Assembly (NCBI GenBank): GCA_900696515.1
Contig: CAADGK010000120.1
Coordinates: forward strand, 1-42,423
Source of the DNA: an uncultured Nitrosospira sp.
GTDB taxonomy: Bacteria > Nitrospirota > Nitrospiria > Nitrospirales > Nitrospiraceae
Direction of reading: 5' to 3'
DNA length: 42,423 nt
Shown: piece by piece, positions 34,465 through 42,423 of the stretch
Position numbering within the stretch: the first letter of the stretch is position 1
Layout: every line of letters begins with the position of its first letter
Notes under the pieces: model-generated
The model's database searches: none
What the model was told of the DNA's origin: nothing
What the model saw: only the letters and a program-made list of their open reading frames with translations
Made by a program: the position numbers and the translations under genes

Positions 34465-35679
34465 CTACCCACCCACCGCTCCCGCCATTTGAAAAACCGG
34501 CAGGTACATCACAATCACAATCCCCCCCACCACGACGCCCATCACAAGCAACAAGGCTGGTTCCATCCAGGTCGTCAACTGATCGAGTTTGCTGTCCAGA
34601 TCGGCTTCGTAAAACTCCGCCACATCCCTGAGCATGGTCTCCAGGGACCCCGTCTCCTCCCCGACCGACACCATTTCAATCACAAGCTTGGGGAGCACCT
34701 GGCAGCGCTCCAAGGCATCAGCCAATGTCGTCCCCTGTCGGATCTCCTCAACGGCTCCAGCCAGAACTGAGGATAGAAAACGATTTGAGACAGCCGCCCG
34801 GGCGCCCTGCAAAGCATCCACAAGCGGAGTCCCTCCGGCAAGAATGGTTCCCAGTGTTCTCGTGAACTGCACGGTGTTCTGTGTGACCGCTATGGTTCCT
34901 ACCAGGGGAAAATTCAATAGTAGACGGTCAATCATGTGCTGCCCTGCAGGCGTGGCATAGTAGGCACGCAGTCCCAATATCGACCCTGCAAGGACGATCG
35001 CCGCGGCCAATCCCCAGACCTCTGCGTGAGCAACCATCCGCAGCAATAGTTGTGTCGCCCATGGCAGAGCTTTCCCCGTTTCTCCGTACACGGAAACAAA
35101 CGTCGGCATCACATAGGCCACCAAGAAGCCGATCACGGCCACGCCGATTGCAATGAGAAAGATCGGATATGAAATCGCTTTCGTCATTTTTTGCCGAAGC
35201 TCGATCATCAGCTTCAGATAGGCCACATACCGCTGCAGCACCTCCGCAAGATTGCCCGACTGCTCACCGGCCCTGATAGTCGCCACATACAGATTCGTGA
35301 AATACATGGGATGTTTGGCCAGCGCGTTGGATGCCGATGCACCGCTTCGGATATCTTCCTTCACGTCACATAACACCTGCCGAAATCCTGGGTGCCCTGC
35401 CCGGTCGATCAGCAAGTCCCAGACTCGTAAAATCGGCAACCCGGACTTGATGAGAGCCAACAGTTCTTGATTGAAAATCATGAACTGCCCGAGGGAAAGT
35501 CTGCCGAACGCCCACGATCGCCGGCTCGATGATGGGTTTGCCTCACGGCGGTGGAGAGTGAAAACCAGGAGGCCCTGTGATTCTAGCGTTGCACGAACAG
35601 CCGCCTCCCCGTCCCCCTCAAGGTAGCCTTGGACCAGGGATCCGTCAGATCGTGCGACTCGATATGCAAACACTGCCAT
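34465..35679 (-). CDS. gspF: Type II secretion / pilus inner-membrane platform protein (GspF/PilC family)
   Basis: 404 residues, normal length. There are two GspF domains, each with the family helix pattern (LIKSGLPILRVWDLLIDRAG; TILAGGTPLVDALQGARAAV), and membrane segments at about 165-190, 215-240 and 375-400. EQSGNLAEVLQRYVAY and GEETGSLETMLRDVAEFYE are the duplicated motifs. It forms the rotor-like platform driven by GspE, which follows downstream. Confidence 0.95.
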   Translation of the reverse strand: MAVFAYRVARSDGSLVQGYLEGDGEAAVRATLESQGLLVFTLHRREANPSSSRRSWAFGRLSLGQFMIFNQELLALIKSGLPILRVWDLLIDRAGHPGFRQVLCDVKEDIRSGASASNALAKHPMYFTNLYVATIRAGEQSGNLAEVLQRYVAYLKLMIELRQKMTKAISYPIFLIAIGVAVIGFLVAYVMPTFVSVYGETGKALPWATQLLLRMVAHAEVWGLAAAIVLAGSILGLRAYYATPAGQHMIDRLLLNFPLVGTIAVTQNTVQFTRTLGTILAGGTPLVDALQGARAAVSNRFLSSVLAGAVEEIRQGTTLADALERCQVLPKLVIEMVSVGEETGSLETMLRDVAEFYEADLDSKLDQLTTWMEPALLLVMGVVVGGIVIVMYLPVFQMAGAVGG

Positions 35680-35715
35680 AGCTCAGGCCCTTTACCGTGA
35701 ATACTTCCGATATCA

Positions 35716-36531
35716 CTACCTTCGCACGTCGTATGATCCATCGATAGCCGTTTCAGACACCCAAAGACCCTGACCCGCTTGAATATAATCTGAGGAGAGT
35801 GCGTTGACGGTCATGAGTTGTTGCACAGTGGTGCGATATCGTTGGGCAAGGCTCCACAGCGTATCTCCATGTTTGATCATGACGCGTGACGGCATCGCTG
35901 GTATCGCCGCTTGAGCCACCGCCGTTGAACCGGACATTGCCTCGTCCACCTGTGGCAGACCTCGATGCTCTTCCTGAGCCTCGTCAACTGACACGGTCTC
36001 AGTCATACCTATGGACACCTGTCTTAGGGGTTTCTCTGCCGAAAGATCCATGCTTGCTGGAGAAACGCCTCCAGCCGCCTGCCTCTCGATTCTTGATAGT
36101 TGTTTCCGCAGCTGTTTGAGCTGCCCCTTGAGGAGTGTTCCTGTCCGTGCAATCCGCTCGCGATCAATCCGGGATTCGGCTAACTCTTCCCGTTGCAAAC
36201 TGATAACATGGCGCGCTTCACCCAATCGGTGTTCTGCTTCTTGAACCCGCCCCTCAAGTTGCGCCCGAATCACCTGCGTCTCGGCCAACTCCCGGTTCCG
36301 CACCTCAACCTGGGCATGCAATTCCGTCATCGCGCGCTGTGCATCTTTCAACGATACGTTGAGCACATCGACCGTGAGCTGAAGATCCGACATCTTTGAT
36401 CCACCCAGTACGTCCAGCGCGCTGCAGGCTGCGAGATTGAGTGCCATTAGGGCAAGACCGAGATTCCACCATGCCTTGTGCCATCCGGATGCCTGCCGTG
36501 AATCCACGAACGTATGCGTGTTGATATTCAT
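35716..36531 (-). CDS. LysM-domain coiled-coil lipoprotein
   Basis: 271 residues from the ATG at 36531, 7 bases after the pseudopilin stop; earlier starts would overlap that gene. A signal sequence ends in the lipobox LNLAAC (Cys36). A long coiled coil (about 45-150, rich in Glu, Arg, Gln) is followed by a low-complexity linker and a C-terminal LysM domain (MIKHGDTLWSLAQRYRTTVQ) that binds peptidoglycan. It resembles FimV/TPR-LysM helpers that position a secretin or pilus machine in the wall, and sits between the pseudopilin and gspF genes. Confidence 0.85.
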   Translation of the reverse strand: MNINTHTFVDSRQASGWHKAWWNLGLALMALNLAACSALDVLGGSKMSDLQLTVDVLNVSLKDAQRAMTELHAQVEVRNRELAETQVIRAQLEGRVQEAEHRLGEARHVISLQREELAESRIDRERIARTGTLLKGQLKQLRKQLSRIERQAAGGVSPASMDLSAEKPLRQVSIGMTETVSVDEAQEEHRGLPQVDEAMSGSTAVAQAAIPAMPSRVMIKHGDTLWSLAQRYRTTVQQLMTVNALSSDYIQAGQGLWVSETAIDGSYDVRR

Positions 36532-36538
36532 GACCCCG

Positions 36539-36940
36539 TTACCACTTGTTATAAGGAAGGCCATTGGTCCCGATAAGATCCGATCCGGAATACACGTCAA
36601 AGATACCACCTTCTGTAGGATCGCTGATCTCCTGCCAGGACCTCGAGGAATTCGTAAAAGGATCTTTGGGAAGAGCCCGAAGATATCCCGTCGCCACTAA
36701 CCCTTCCAACGATAGCGGGTACTTCCCCTGATCGGCCCGGTGATGGTCCAACAAGTCACGCAACGTGAACAGATCTTGCCGCAAGACCGTTTCCCTGGCC
36801 TTAATCAATGAAGACTGGTAGGAGGGAGCCGCGATTGTTGCGAGAATGCCGACGATGGACACGACAATCATGAGCTCGACAAGCGTAAACCCGTCTGCAC
36901 TCCATCCGGCTGCCCTACCAATCCTGATATTTGGAGCCAT
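36539..36940 (-). CDS. gspG: GspG-type major pseudopilin (second of two)
   Basis: 133 residues. The prepilin signal has cleavage expected after Gly17 (DG-FTLVELMIVVSIVGILAT) with Glu at +5. The C-terminal part has the GspG pattern DQGKYPLSLEGLVATGYLRA, LPKDPFTN and GIFDVYSGSD, usual for major pseudopilins with a Ca-binding loop. Its start overlaps the preceding pseudopilin gene by 26 bases. Confidence 0.9.
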   Translation of the reverse strand: MAPNIRIGRAAGWSADGFTLVELMIVVSIVGILATIAAPSYQSSLIKARETVLRQDLFTLRDLLDHHRADQGKYPLSLEGLVATGYLRALPKDPFTNSSRSWQEISDPTEGGIFDVYSGSDLIGTNGLPYNKW

Positions 36941-37421
36941 CGATTGCGACCGCCTCGCTTTGGGTCATAACATCGTACACATCTTCACCACACCAACTAA
37001 TCGGTTTCGCCTGATCCTTGTAACACCGCAACAGCCAGTCCGCTTTCCCGGTCAACGGATCAATCGGCATGCTCCGCAAATAGCGCTTCACCGTCGTACC
37101 CCGGACAGTAGCTTCTTCGCCCGTCAGCTTGACTCCTAACAACGTCTCAAGGGTCTTGGGATACCCATACGGACCTGACACTTCTTTGCATACCAACCTG
37201 TTTTTCACACAAGCAGGTCCCAGCAGGACGTCCCCATCACGGTTCCATTCCAACTTAAATAGATCAACGGCGCTTCGAATCGTTCGAAGCTGTTGACGTA
37301 ATTCGATTTCCTGCGTCCGCTTGGTCGAGACCTTGCTCAGTGGCATCGCGATGGACGCCAGAATGGCAACAATTGACATGGCAACAAGGATCTCAACCAA
37401 TGTGAGACCGTCTGCCCTCAC
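36915..37421 (-). CDS. GspG-type pseudopilin with extra cysteine loop (first of two)
   Basis: 168 residues from a GTG that overlaps the secretin stop codon by 4 bases (GTGA). The very short leader MRADG is followed by LTLVEILVAMSIVAILASIA (Glu +5). The body contains an insertion with Cys residues (PACVKNRLVCKE) and later LLRCYKDQAKPISWCGEDVY, so periplasmic disulfides are likely. The motif LRSMPIDPLTGKADW is the GspG-like proline turn. It is the larger of two adjacent pseudopilins, and may be a minor or alternative subunit. Confidence 0.88.
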   Translation of the reverse strand: MRADGLTLVEILVAMSIVAILASIAMPLSKVSTKRTQEIELRQQLRTIRSAVDLFKLEWNRDGDVLLGPACVKNRLVCKEVSGPYGYPKTLETLLGVKLTGEEATVRGTTVKRYLRSMPIDPLTGKADWLLRCYKDQAKPISWCGEDVYDVMTQSEAVAIDGSKYQDW

Positions 37422-39760
37422 CGAACTCGCACCACCCCTGTCCCTATCGCCCCGCGCGATGCCGACACCGAGCCACTGTGATCCAACAGTTCCGCGCGAA
37501 CCGGAGAGACCCCAGGCGCCTTTGCCATGAAGGTAACCCCGATAGTACGCTTGGCTCGCGCGGCAGGACCAGTCACCCGAAACACGATGGTCCCTGTCGC
37601 ACTTTCATCACCCTCCATCATAGTTTCGCCGTTTCTGGTCAACTCCGCATTCTCCAATCGCTTGAATTGCAAAATATGATGGTCATATTCGAGCCTAAAC
37701 GTGCTTTCCTCCGGTGAGGGGACTTGCCCGTCAAGAATGGAGAGCGTGACTTCCCTACCAAATTGAACCACGGAGTCGTCCGGCTTGATAATCACATGAG
37801 GGCCGGGCGTCGCCGACTGCACCGGTGCGCGCCCCATGTTCGGCTGTTCACTCCCCTTCTCCGTCCCCGCATCTCGAACCATGGTTTTTCCGTCATCACC
37901 TCCCGTCAGAATCGGTGCCTTGGGGGAGGTGCTAGAAAAGACCGGTCGGGTCGCATAATTGAATTCTGTACCGGACCAAAATGCGTGATTATTGCCTCCA
38001 GGAGGAAATGCCGGCTGTGCGATATGGGGTGTAATGGTGAGGATCACTTCGGTCGTCACACGTCTTGTTTCGAAAGAGCTCAGCATTTTGCCGATCAGCG
38101 GCCAATCTCCGATCCATGGCATCGTGACTCTTGTCCGTTTGTCCTCTTCTTGCAAGAGCCCACCGAGCACAATGGTCTCCCCATCACGCATACTCAATGT
38201 TGTTTCTGCCGATCGATTACCGAATTTGAATTGCTGGATGCGGGGGGCATCCTGGAGGATCTCTCTCTCACCGACTCGCACAACCTCGACTTTCATCTTC
38301 AGCGACAATTCATTCCCGAGTCGAATTGAAGGCTCAACAGTCAGTTTGACACCCGTATCTCGAAACTCTATGGATGTGACGGTCGACGTCGTCGGGACGG
38401 CTCCGGTTGTGGCTTGTCCGGGCAGCACATTGGTGGTTGAAAGAAGAATCGGTTGCTTATCTCCGATATTAATCTCCGCCTTCTTGTTGTTCATGACGCG
38501 GACCTTCGGTGACGCCAGCGTCTTCGCGTCAGATTGCTGCTTAAAGAAATCCAGCAACATCGTGGTCGGCAGTTTAAAAAGATAGTTGCTGGGTCCGAGG
38601 TCGGTAAGTTGCCGATACGTCATCTGGACAGCCTCAGCCGCCAGTGGGCCTGCGAATCCGGCCGCCACCAACCCGGCTCCGGCTTGTTTGGGATAGCTCA
38701 GTCCATACTTCTGATCTTTTGTCCGATTAACCTCCAGCACCTCCAGATCAAAGAGCACCTCCGGTTCGGATCGGTCGTTGGCCAAAATAATTTTCTCCGC
38801 CAACTCCAATTTCTCCGGTTGATCTCGCATGACGATGGCATTAAGCTGTTCGTTCGCATGCATCCGTTTTGAATCCAACATGCTCTTCAACAACGGCACC
38901 ATATCCTTCGCCTTGGCCGTCGACAGATAGAATGTTCTGATCATCAGATCCTGATACTGTTCTTGCTTTTGTTTGGTATCTGGGCTGACCACCAGTACTG
39001 TCGGCGAAACCTGCCTGGAGAACAGGCTGTTGCTATTGAGAATCAGCTGTAACGCATCTTCAAACGGCGTCTCCTGGACGGAAATTGAGATCGGGTCGTT
39101 CCGAACATCTTTATCGAAAACCAGTGTGAACCCGCCGGCCTTCGCCACGCCTTCCAAAACTTCTCGGATACCGGCATTCTTGAACTTCAACGTGACAGGC
39201 TGTCTCGAACGTTCGGCTCTCGAACGGGCTTGTTGCGCTTCAGTAAGCCGACTGATGTTCTCTAACGGCTCCTGGTATGTGGGGTCGAGCTCCGCAGCTC
39301 GTGAAAATCTGCCGAGTGCATCCTCAAGTCGTCCCAGCTGTGCCAATCGCTCGGCCTCATGATACTGAGACCGTGACTCTTTCACCCGGATAGCATCCTG
39401 AAACCCTGCCTGATATTGGGCGTTCGAAGGCTCCATCGCAAGCGCGCGCGTAAACTCTTCCAGCGCGAGGTCAATATGCTTTTCTTTCAGGAGAGTACGG
39501 CCTTGCTCGGCATGCCCTGCAGCGGCGCGCTTGCGGGCCAACGCATATTTAGCCTGAAGAGCACTGTCAAACGGATCATCCTTCAATGCCTGTTTGTAGG
39601 CAAGGCTCGCTTCTTCCCATCGTTCTGAGGCCAGGTGCTGATCTCCGCGTTTGATATCAGGTGAGACAAACAGCGAACAGCTCGTTCCCCACACGGCGAC
39701 GAGACCCAGCATCGCACCCGCGAAATAAAAAGACCGACACTGTCTCCGATGACGAGTCAC
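37418..39760 (-). CDS. gspD: GspD/MshL-type secretin with N-terminal TPRs and C-terminal cohesin-like domain
   Basis: 780 residues from a GTG at 39760. An ATG at 39811 is possible, but it sits about 10 bases after the predicted transcription start and would make the signal peptide too long. A basic signal sequence ends at GTSC, a poor but possible lipobox. TPR-like repeats follow (about 50-165: EEASLAYKQALKDDPFDSAL, LEEFTRALAMEPSN, DALGRFSRAAELDPTYQEP). Next are an STN/secretin-N region (about 190-340) and the secretin core (RVGEREILQDAPRIQQFKFG, DGETIVLGGLLQEE, MPWIGDWPLIGKMLS). A linker then leads to a cohesin-like beta domain (about 655-780). It forms the outer-membrane channel for the operon-encoded machine. 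Confidence 0.92.
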   Translation of the reverse strand: MTRHRRQCRSFYFAGAMLGLVAVWGTSCSLFVSPDIKRGDQHLASERWEEASLAYKQALKDDPFDSALQAKYALARKRAAAGHAEQGRTLLKEKHIDLALEEFTRALAMEPSNAQYQAGFQDAIRVKESRSQYHEAERLAQLGRLEDALGRFSRAAELDPTYQEPLENISRLTEAQQARSRAERSRQPVTLKFKNAGIREVLEGVAKAGGFTLVFDKDVRNDPISISVQETPFEDALQLILNSNSLFSRQVSPTVLVVSPDTKQKQEQYQDLMIRTFYLSTAKAKDMVPLLKSMLDSKRMHANEQLNAIVMRDQPEKLELAEKIILANDRSEPEVLFDLEVLEVNRTKDQKYGLSYPKQAGAGLVAAGFAGPLAAEAVQMTYRQLTDLGPSNYLFKLPTTMLLDFFKQQSDAKTLASPKVRVMNNKKAEINIGDKQPILLSTTNVLPGQATTGAVPTTSTVTSIEFRDTGVKLTVEPSIRLGNELSLKMKVEVVRVGEREILQDAPRIQQFKFGNRSAETTLSMRDGETIVLGGLLQEEDKRTRVTMPWIGDWPLIGKMLSSFETRRVTTEVILTITPHIAQPAFPPGGNNHAFWSGTEFNYATRPVFSSTSPKAPILTGGDDGKTMVRDAGTEKGSEQPNMGRAPVQSATPGPHVIIKPDDSVVQFGREVTLSILDGQVPSPEESTFRLEYDHHILQFKRLENAELTRNGETMMEGDESATGTIVFRVTGPAARAKRTIGVTFMAKAPGVSPVRAELLDHSGSVSASRGAIGTGVVRVR

Positions 39761-39825
39761 AATGCCTCTCTCATGTGAAACGAATAGCGCAGACAGGGAA
39801 GATGCCCCCATCCCTCCGTTATTTT

Positions 39826-39853
39826 CTTATACTACGGATTAAAACGGGCTCAA
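39826..39853 (-). promoter_or_regulatory. Promoter of the type II secretion operon
   Basis: TTGAGC (39848-39853) and TATAAG (39826-39831) on the minus strand are spaced by 16 bases. Transcription would start near 39819, which favours the secretin start at 39760 over 39811. Confidence 0.5.
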
Positions 39854-39975
39854 AGGAAAAGGCCAGAAATTGAAGAGGGCGAGTCCGGATGGACTGCGTG
39901 CTCACATTCGCTGCACGCAGGAGATTCTGTGAATACTTACAGAATAACTACGGTGTAGATGTATCTGGTCAGAGT

Positions 39976-41280
39976 TTACAACCGCCAATACTTTAAGGAA
40001 CCAGGAATTTGAACCGGATCAAGTATGGCTTTGACGTCGATCAGGACACCTTGGTCCCGGCTTCGAAACGAAGTCAACAAGTTCACGAGCCCCAGATCAG
40101 AGAACCGTTTATGTGCGACGGCGACAATTAATCCGTCTAGATCCTTCATCTTATCCCACCCGACCAGATGAATACCGTACTCTGCCATCGCTTCGTCCTC
40201 TTCAGCGATGGGATCATGGACCACGACCTGCACGCCGTATTCATGAAGCTCACGGATGATATCCGGCACCTTGCTATTGCGAAGATCCGGCACATTTTCT
40301 TTGAAGGTTAAACCAAGCACTCCCACGCGCAACTCGTTCGCCGGTCGCGAAAGTTGACTGAGCAATTTCATGGTCTGTTCAGCTACGAACTTACCCATGC
40401 CGTTGTTGATACGCCGACCGGCCAGGATGACTTCCGGATGATACCCCACGGATTCGGCCTTTGATGTCAAGTAATATGGATCTACGCCGATACAATGGCC
40501 GCCGACAAGACCCGGTGAAAACTTAAGAAAGTTCCACTTCGTCCCCGCAGCTTGGAGAACCGATTTGGTATCGATTCCCAACCGATGAAAAATCAACGAC
40601 AGCTCATTCATCAACGCGATATTTAAATCTCTCTGGGTGTTTTCAATCACTTTGGCCGCTTCAGCGACTTTGATGCTGGAGGCTCGATGAATGCCTGCTT
40701 GTACGACCAACGCATAGGTGTCCGCTACAATATCCAGAGAGTCCTGATCCTGCGCCGATACAACCTTGATAATTTTTGCAAGTGTATGTTCTTTGTCTCC
40801 CGGATTGATTCGTTCCGGCGAATAACCCAATTTGAAATCAACCCCAGCCTTCATACCAGATGCTTTTTCAAGAATAGGCAAACAGACTTCTTCGGTTGCG
40901 CCAGGATAGACCGTTGACTCGTAGACCACGATGGCTCCCGAAGACAAGTTCCCGCCGATCAGCTCTGAAGCCTTCTGCAAGGCCGTCAGGTCAGGTTGCA
41001 ACGCGTCGTTGATAGGTGTAGGAACCGCGACAATGATAAAATTCGCCAATTTGAGTTCAGCTGGATCCGAGGTATACCGTACCTGCGCAAGACCGAGGTC
41101 CTCTTTCGACACCTCGCCGGTTCGGTCAATCCCCTTCTGCAGCTCCTCGATTTTCTTCCTATTGACATCAAACCCAATAACTGAGCCGATCTTCCCAAAT
41201 GCCACAGCGATCGGAAGACCGACATAGCCCAACCCAACCACGGCAATCGAACGTGTTTGTCGCTTGTTCATATCCTTCAC
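39976..41280 (-). CDS. tviB: UDP-N-acetylhexosamine 6-dehydrogenase (nucleotide-sugar dehydrogenase, TviB/WbpA family)
   Basis: 434 residues from a GTG at 41280; an ATG at 41271 is an alternative. The Rossmann motif VVGLGYVGLPIAVAFG binds NAD. The middle domain has VYESTVYPGATEEVCLPILE and YSPERINPGDKEH, and the catalytic Cys263 lies in GGHCIGVDPYYLTSKAE. The C-terminal domain has GLTFKENVPDLRNSKV. This pattern fits the Vi-polysaccharide TviB/WbpA group, which oxidises UDP-GlcNAc or UDP-ManNAc to the uronic acid, rather than UDP-glucose dehydrogenase. It supplies charged sugars for surface polysaccharide. The substrate is inferred from motif resemblance only. Confidence 0.92.
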   Translation of the reverse strand: MKDMNKRQTRSIAVVGLGYVGLPIAVAFGKIGSVIGFDVNRKKIEELQKGIDRTGEVSKEDLGLAQVRYTSDPAELKLANFIIVAVPTPINDALQPDLTALQKASELIGGNLSSGAIVVYESTVYPGATEEVCLPILEKASGMKAGVDFKLGYSPERINPGDKEHTLAKIIKVVSAQDQDSLDIVADTYALVVQAGIHRASSIKVAEAAKVIENTQRDLNIALMNELSLIFHRLGIDTKSVLQAAGTKWNFLKFSPGLVGGHCIGVDPYYLTSKAESVGYHPEVILAGRRINNGMGKFVAEQTMKLLSQLSRPANELRVGVLGLTFKENVPDLRNSKVPDIIRELHEYGVQVVVHDPIAEEDEAMAEYGIHLVGWDKMKDLDGLIVAVAHKRFSDLGLVNLLTSFRSRDQGVLIDVKAILDPVQIPGSLKYWRL

Positions 41281-41319
41281 ACACCCTTTCCGAAATCAAT
41301 CATGATGAAACCGATGATA

Positions 41320-41348
41320 ACAATGGCAGAAGATACTTAGATCGTCAA
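41320..41348 (-). promoter_or_regulatory. Possible promoter of the nucleotide-sugar dehydrogenase gene
   Basis: TTGACG (41343-41348) and CATTGT (41320-41325) are 17 bases apart on the minus strand. The -35 is good and the -10 is poor. Confidence 0.35.
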
Positions 41349-41777
41349 GAAATTTGGATGGTCTCGATGGACAGCCTCGCCTCGCAACTGCATTCTCTGC
41401 CTCTTACACGGAACGTTCCACATCGAACCACCCGTTCAATGAAGACCACCTTCGAAATATCAACACGATCAGAACATCGCAAATAACTGCACGATACTAA
41501 TTATTCATGATATTAAATAGTTACATTGCATAGCTCACCAATTCGTTCGTCTGTACAATCATGAGGCCCGCCTCTCTCACACTACTACGTAGCGATATCT
41601 AATACACATGCATGGCGGACATTGAAATTCTCATACAAGCAGCTGAAAATCATCGAAATCCATGCAATCCGCCCGCTTGGCCCATCTCCCCACCCAACAC
41701 GGCACTCGATTTGCTCTAGCTCCCCCCACATCGTGGATTGTTCACTTCACGATGGACCTTCAAGGAGGACCCGGGCA
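41349..41777. other. A+T-richer divergent intergenic region upstream of the BACON-protein gene
   Basis: No gene seen. It separates two divergent genes and must contain the plus-strand promoter, though no clean pair was found. A dyad CATCGTG/CACGATG (41729-41735 and 41748-41754) lies just before the ribosome-binding site AAGGAGGA (41762-41769) and could be a leader hairpin. Confidence 0.4.
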
Positions 41778-42423
41778 ATGCGCCAGAACATGCGGCAATT
41801 GTTGTTCCTCTCACTCATTCTTTTCACATTCTCCACCTCATTGACCTCAATCGGTATACCAATCTCGGTTGACTTGGCAGCAGCCGAAGAAGCCCCTGCT
41901 GTTACAGTATCACCAACTCCCAAATCGAGACTGCTGTCAGGAATGCCAGCACTGAAGCAGCTTGTCGCGCCACCCAGTCCAGCACCTATCATATCGCTGA
42001 GCTCTGTTAGCCTTGCCTTTGGCAGTCAACAGGGTGCTTCGCCGCCCTCTCCACAAATGCTGACCATTAGTAACCGAGGTGGAGGAACGCTAAACTGGAA
42101 TGCGACAACACAGGCAGTATGGTTATCCCTCGGCCCTGTCTCTGGGACTGATGGTGGCACAGTGACTATCAGTCCCGTCAGTGCTTCCCTTGGCGTCGGT
42201 ACACATACAGGCCTGATCACGGTCACCGCCCCCGGGGCTCAACCCGTTTCTGTCTCGGTCACGCTTACCGTGACGCCGCCGCCTGTCCCTCCCGCCATCG
42301 GGGTGAGCGCCGCCAGCTTGTCCTTTACGGCCCAACAGAACGGAAGTAACCCGGCCCCCCAATCATTGAACATCCGCAACACCGGCGGTGGCACGCTTAC
42401 CTGGACCGCAAGTGATAATGTGG
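41778..42423 (+). CDS. Exported protein with tandem BACON-like Ig domains (partial, C-terminus off window)
   Basis: The frame is open to the right edge, 215 residues seen. The ATG at 41778 has a strong Shine-Dalgarno (AAGGAGGA, 8 bases upstream). The signal sequence has hydrophobic core LLFLSLILFTFSTSLTSIGI. After a Pro-rich linker come two repeats of a BACON-type beta domain. The first has SLSSVSLAFGSQQG, ISNRGGGTLNWNATT, WLSLGPVSGT and THTGLITVTAPGAQP; the second starts SAASLSFTAQQNGSNPAPQ and continues IRNTGGGTLTWTAS. Such domains are spacer or carbohydrate-binding modules in large surface proteins. The catalytic or anchor part, if any, lies outside the window. Confidence 0.85.
   Translation, partial: MRQNMRQLLFLSLILFTFSTSLTSIGIPISVDLAAAEEAPAVTVSPTPKSRLLSGMPALKQLVAPPSPAPIISLSSVSLAFGSQQGASPPSPQMLTISNRGGGTLNWNATTQAVWLSLGPVSGTDGGTVTISPVSASLGVGTHTGLITVTAPGAQPVSVSVTLTVTPPPVPPAIGVSAASLSFTAQQNGSNPAPQSLNIRNTGGGTLTWTASDNV

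Noticed and set aside
41526-41559. TTGCAT and TACAAT as a promoter for the BACON-protein gene
   Set aside because: The spacing is 22 bases, too long for a standard sigma70 promoter.

Overview
The window (about 57% G+C, tightly packed, nearly every gene on the minus strand) looks like a chromosomal accessory/secretion region of a Gram-negative environmental bacterium. The combination of a giant RTX protein with HlyB/HlyD-type export, a type II secretion operon built with PilM/N/O-like platform proteins, UDP-sugar enzymes and many short lineage-specific hypotheticals suggests Nitrospira (Nitrospirota). That assignment is inference from gene content; no rRNA or other marker is present.

Region 1 (1-24148) centres on type I secretion. 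Reading the minus strand in its own direction: a 58-residue unknown protein; a HlyB-type ABC exporter (hlyB2) whose nucleotide-binding domain departs from consensus at three key sites; an HlyD-type adaptor; an exported OB-fold-like protein; then, around one plus-strand gene, a small membrane protein. Next is a two-gene unit with its own sigma70-like promoter: a lipoprotein whose stop codon overlaps the start of a 3842-residue RTX protein (N-terminal GxSxG lipase-like domain, very long Ca-binding nonapeptide arrays, two cadherin-like/Ig domains, C-terminal type I secretion signal). Beyond that lie two toxin-antitoxin modules (hicBA and a HigB/HigA-like pair), a REP-associated tyrosine transposase bounded by inverted GGGGTCAGGCTTT elements, and a second HlyB-type exporter (hlyB1) with fully canonical ATPase motifs that runs off the left edge. 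Two dissimilar exporters plus one adaptor around one giant substrate recall the atypical RtxB/RtxD/RtxE system of Vibrio MARTX toxins.

Region 2 (24317-28800) holds housekeeping and sugar genes: proA, a 594-residue unknown protein directly fused to it at operon level (TGA-ATG), and a UDP-glucuronate decarboxylase.

Region 3 (29343-39811) is one compact 11-gene minus-strand operon for a type II secretion/type IV pilus-like machine, in transcription order: TPR-secretin-cohesin GspD, two GspG-type pseudopilins, a LysM coiled-coil lipoprotein, GspF, GspE, PilM-, PilN-, PilO- and PilP/GspC-like proteins and a last pilin-like protein. A promoter is visible before the secretin. No prepilin peptidase is present.

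Region 4 (39976-42423) has a UDP-GlcNAc-type 6-dehydrogenase (TviB/WbpA family) and, on the plus strand at the right edge, the start of an exported protein with tandem BACON-like Ig domains.

Taken together the window is a cell-surface and secretion island: two protein export routes, a giant Ca-dependent surface or secreted protein, and enzymes supplying nucleotide sugars for exopolysaccharide. No tRNA, rRNA or CRISPR array was recognised.
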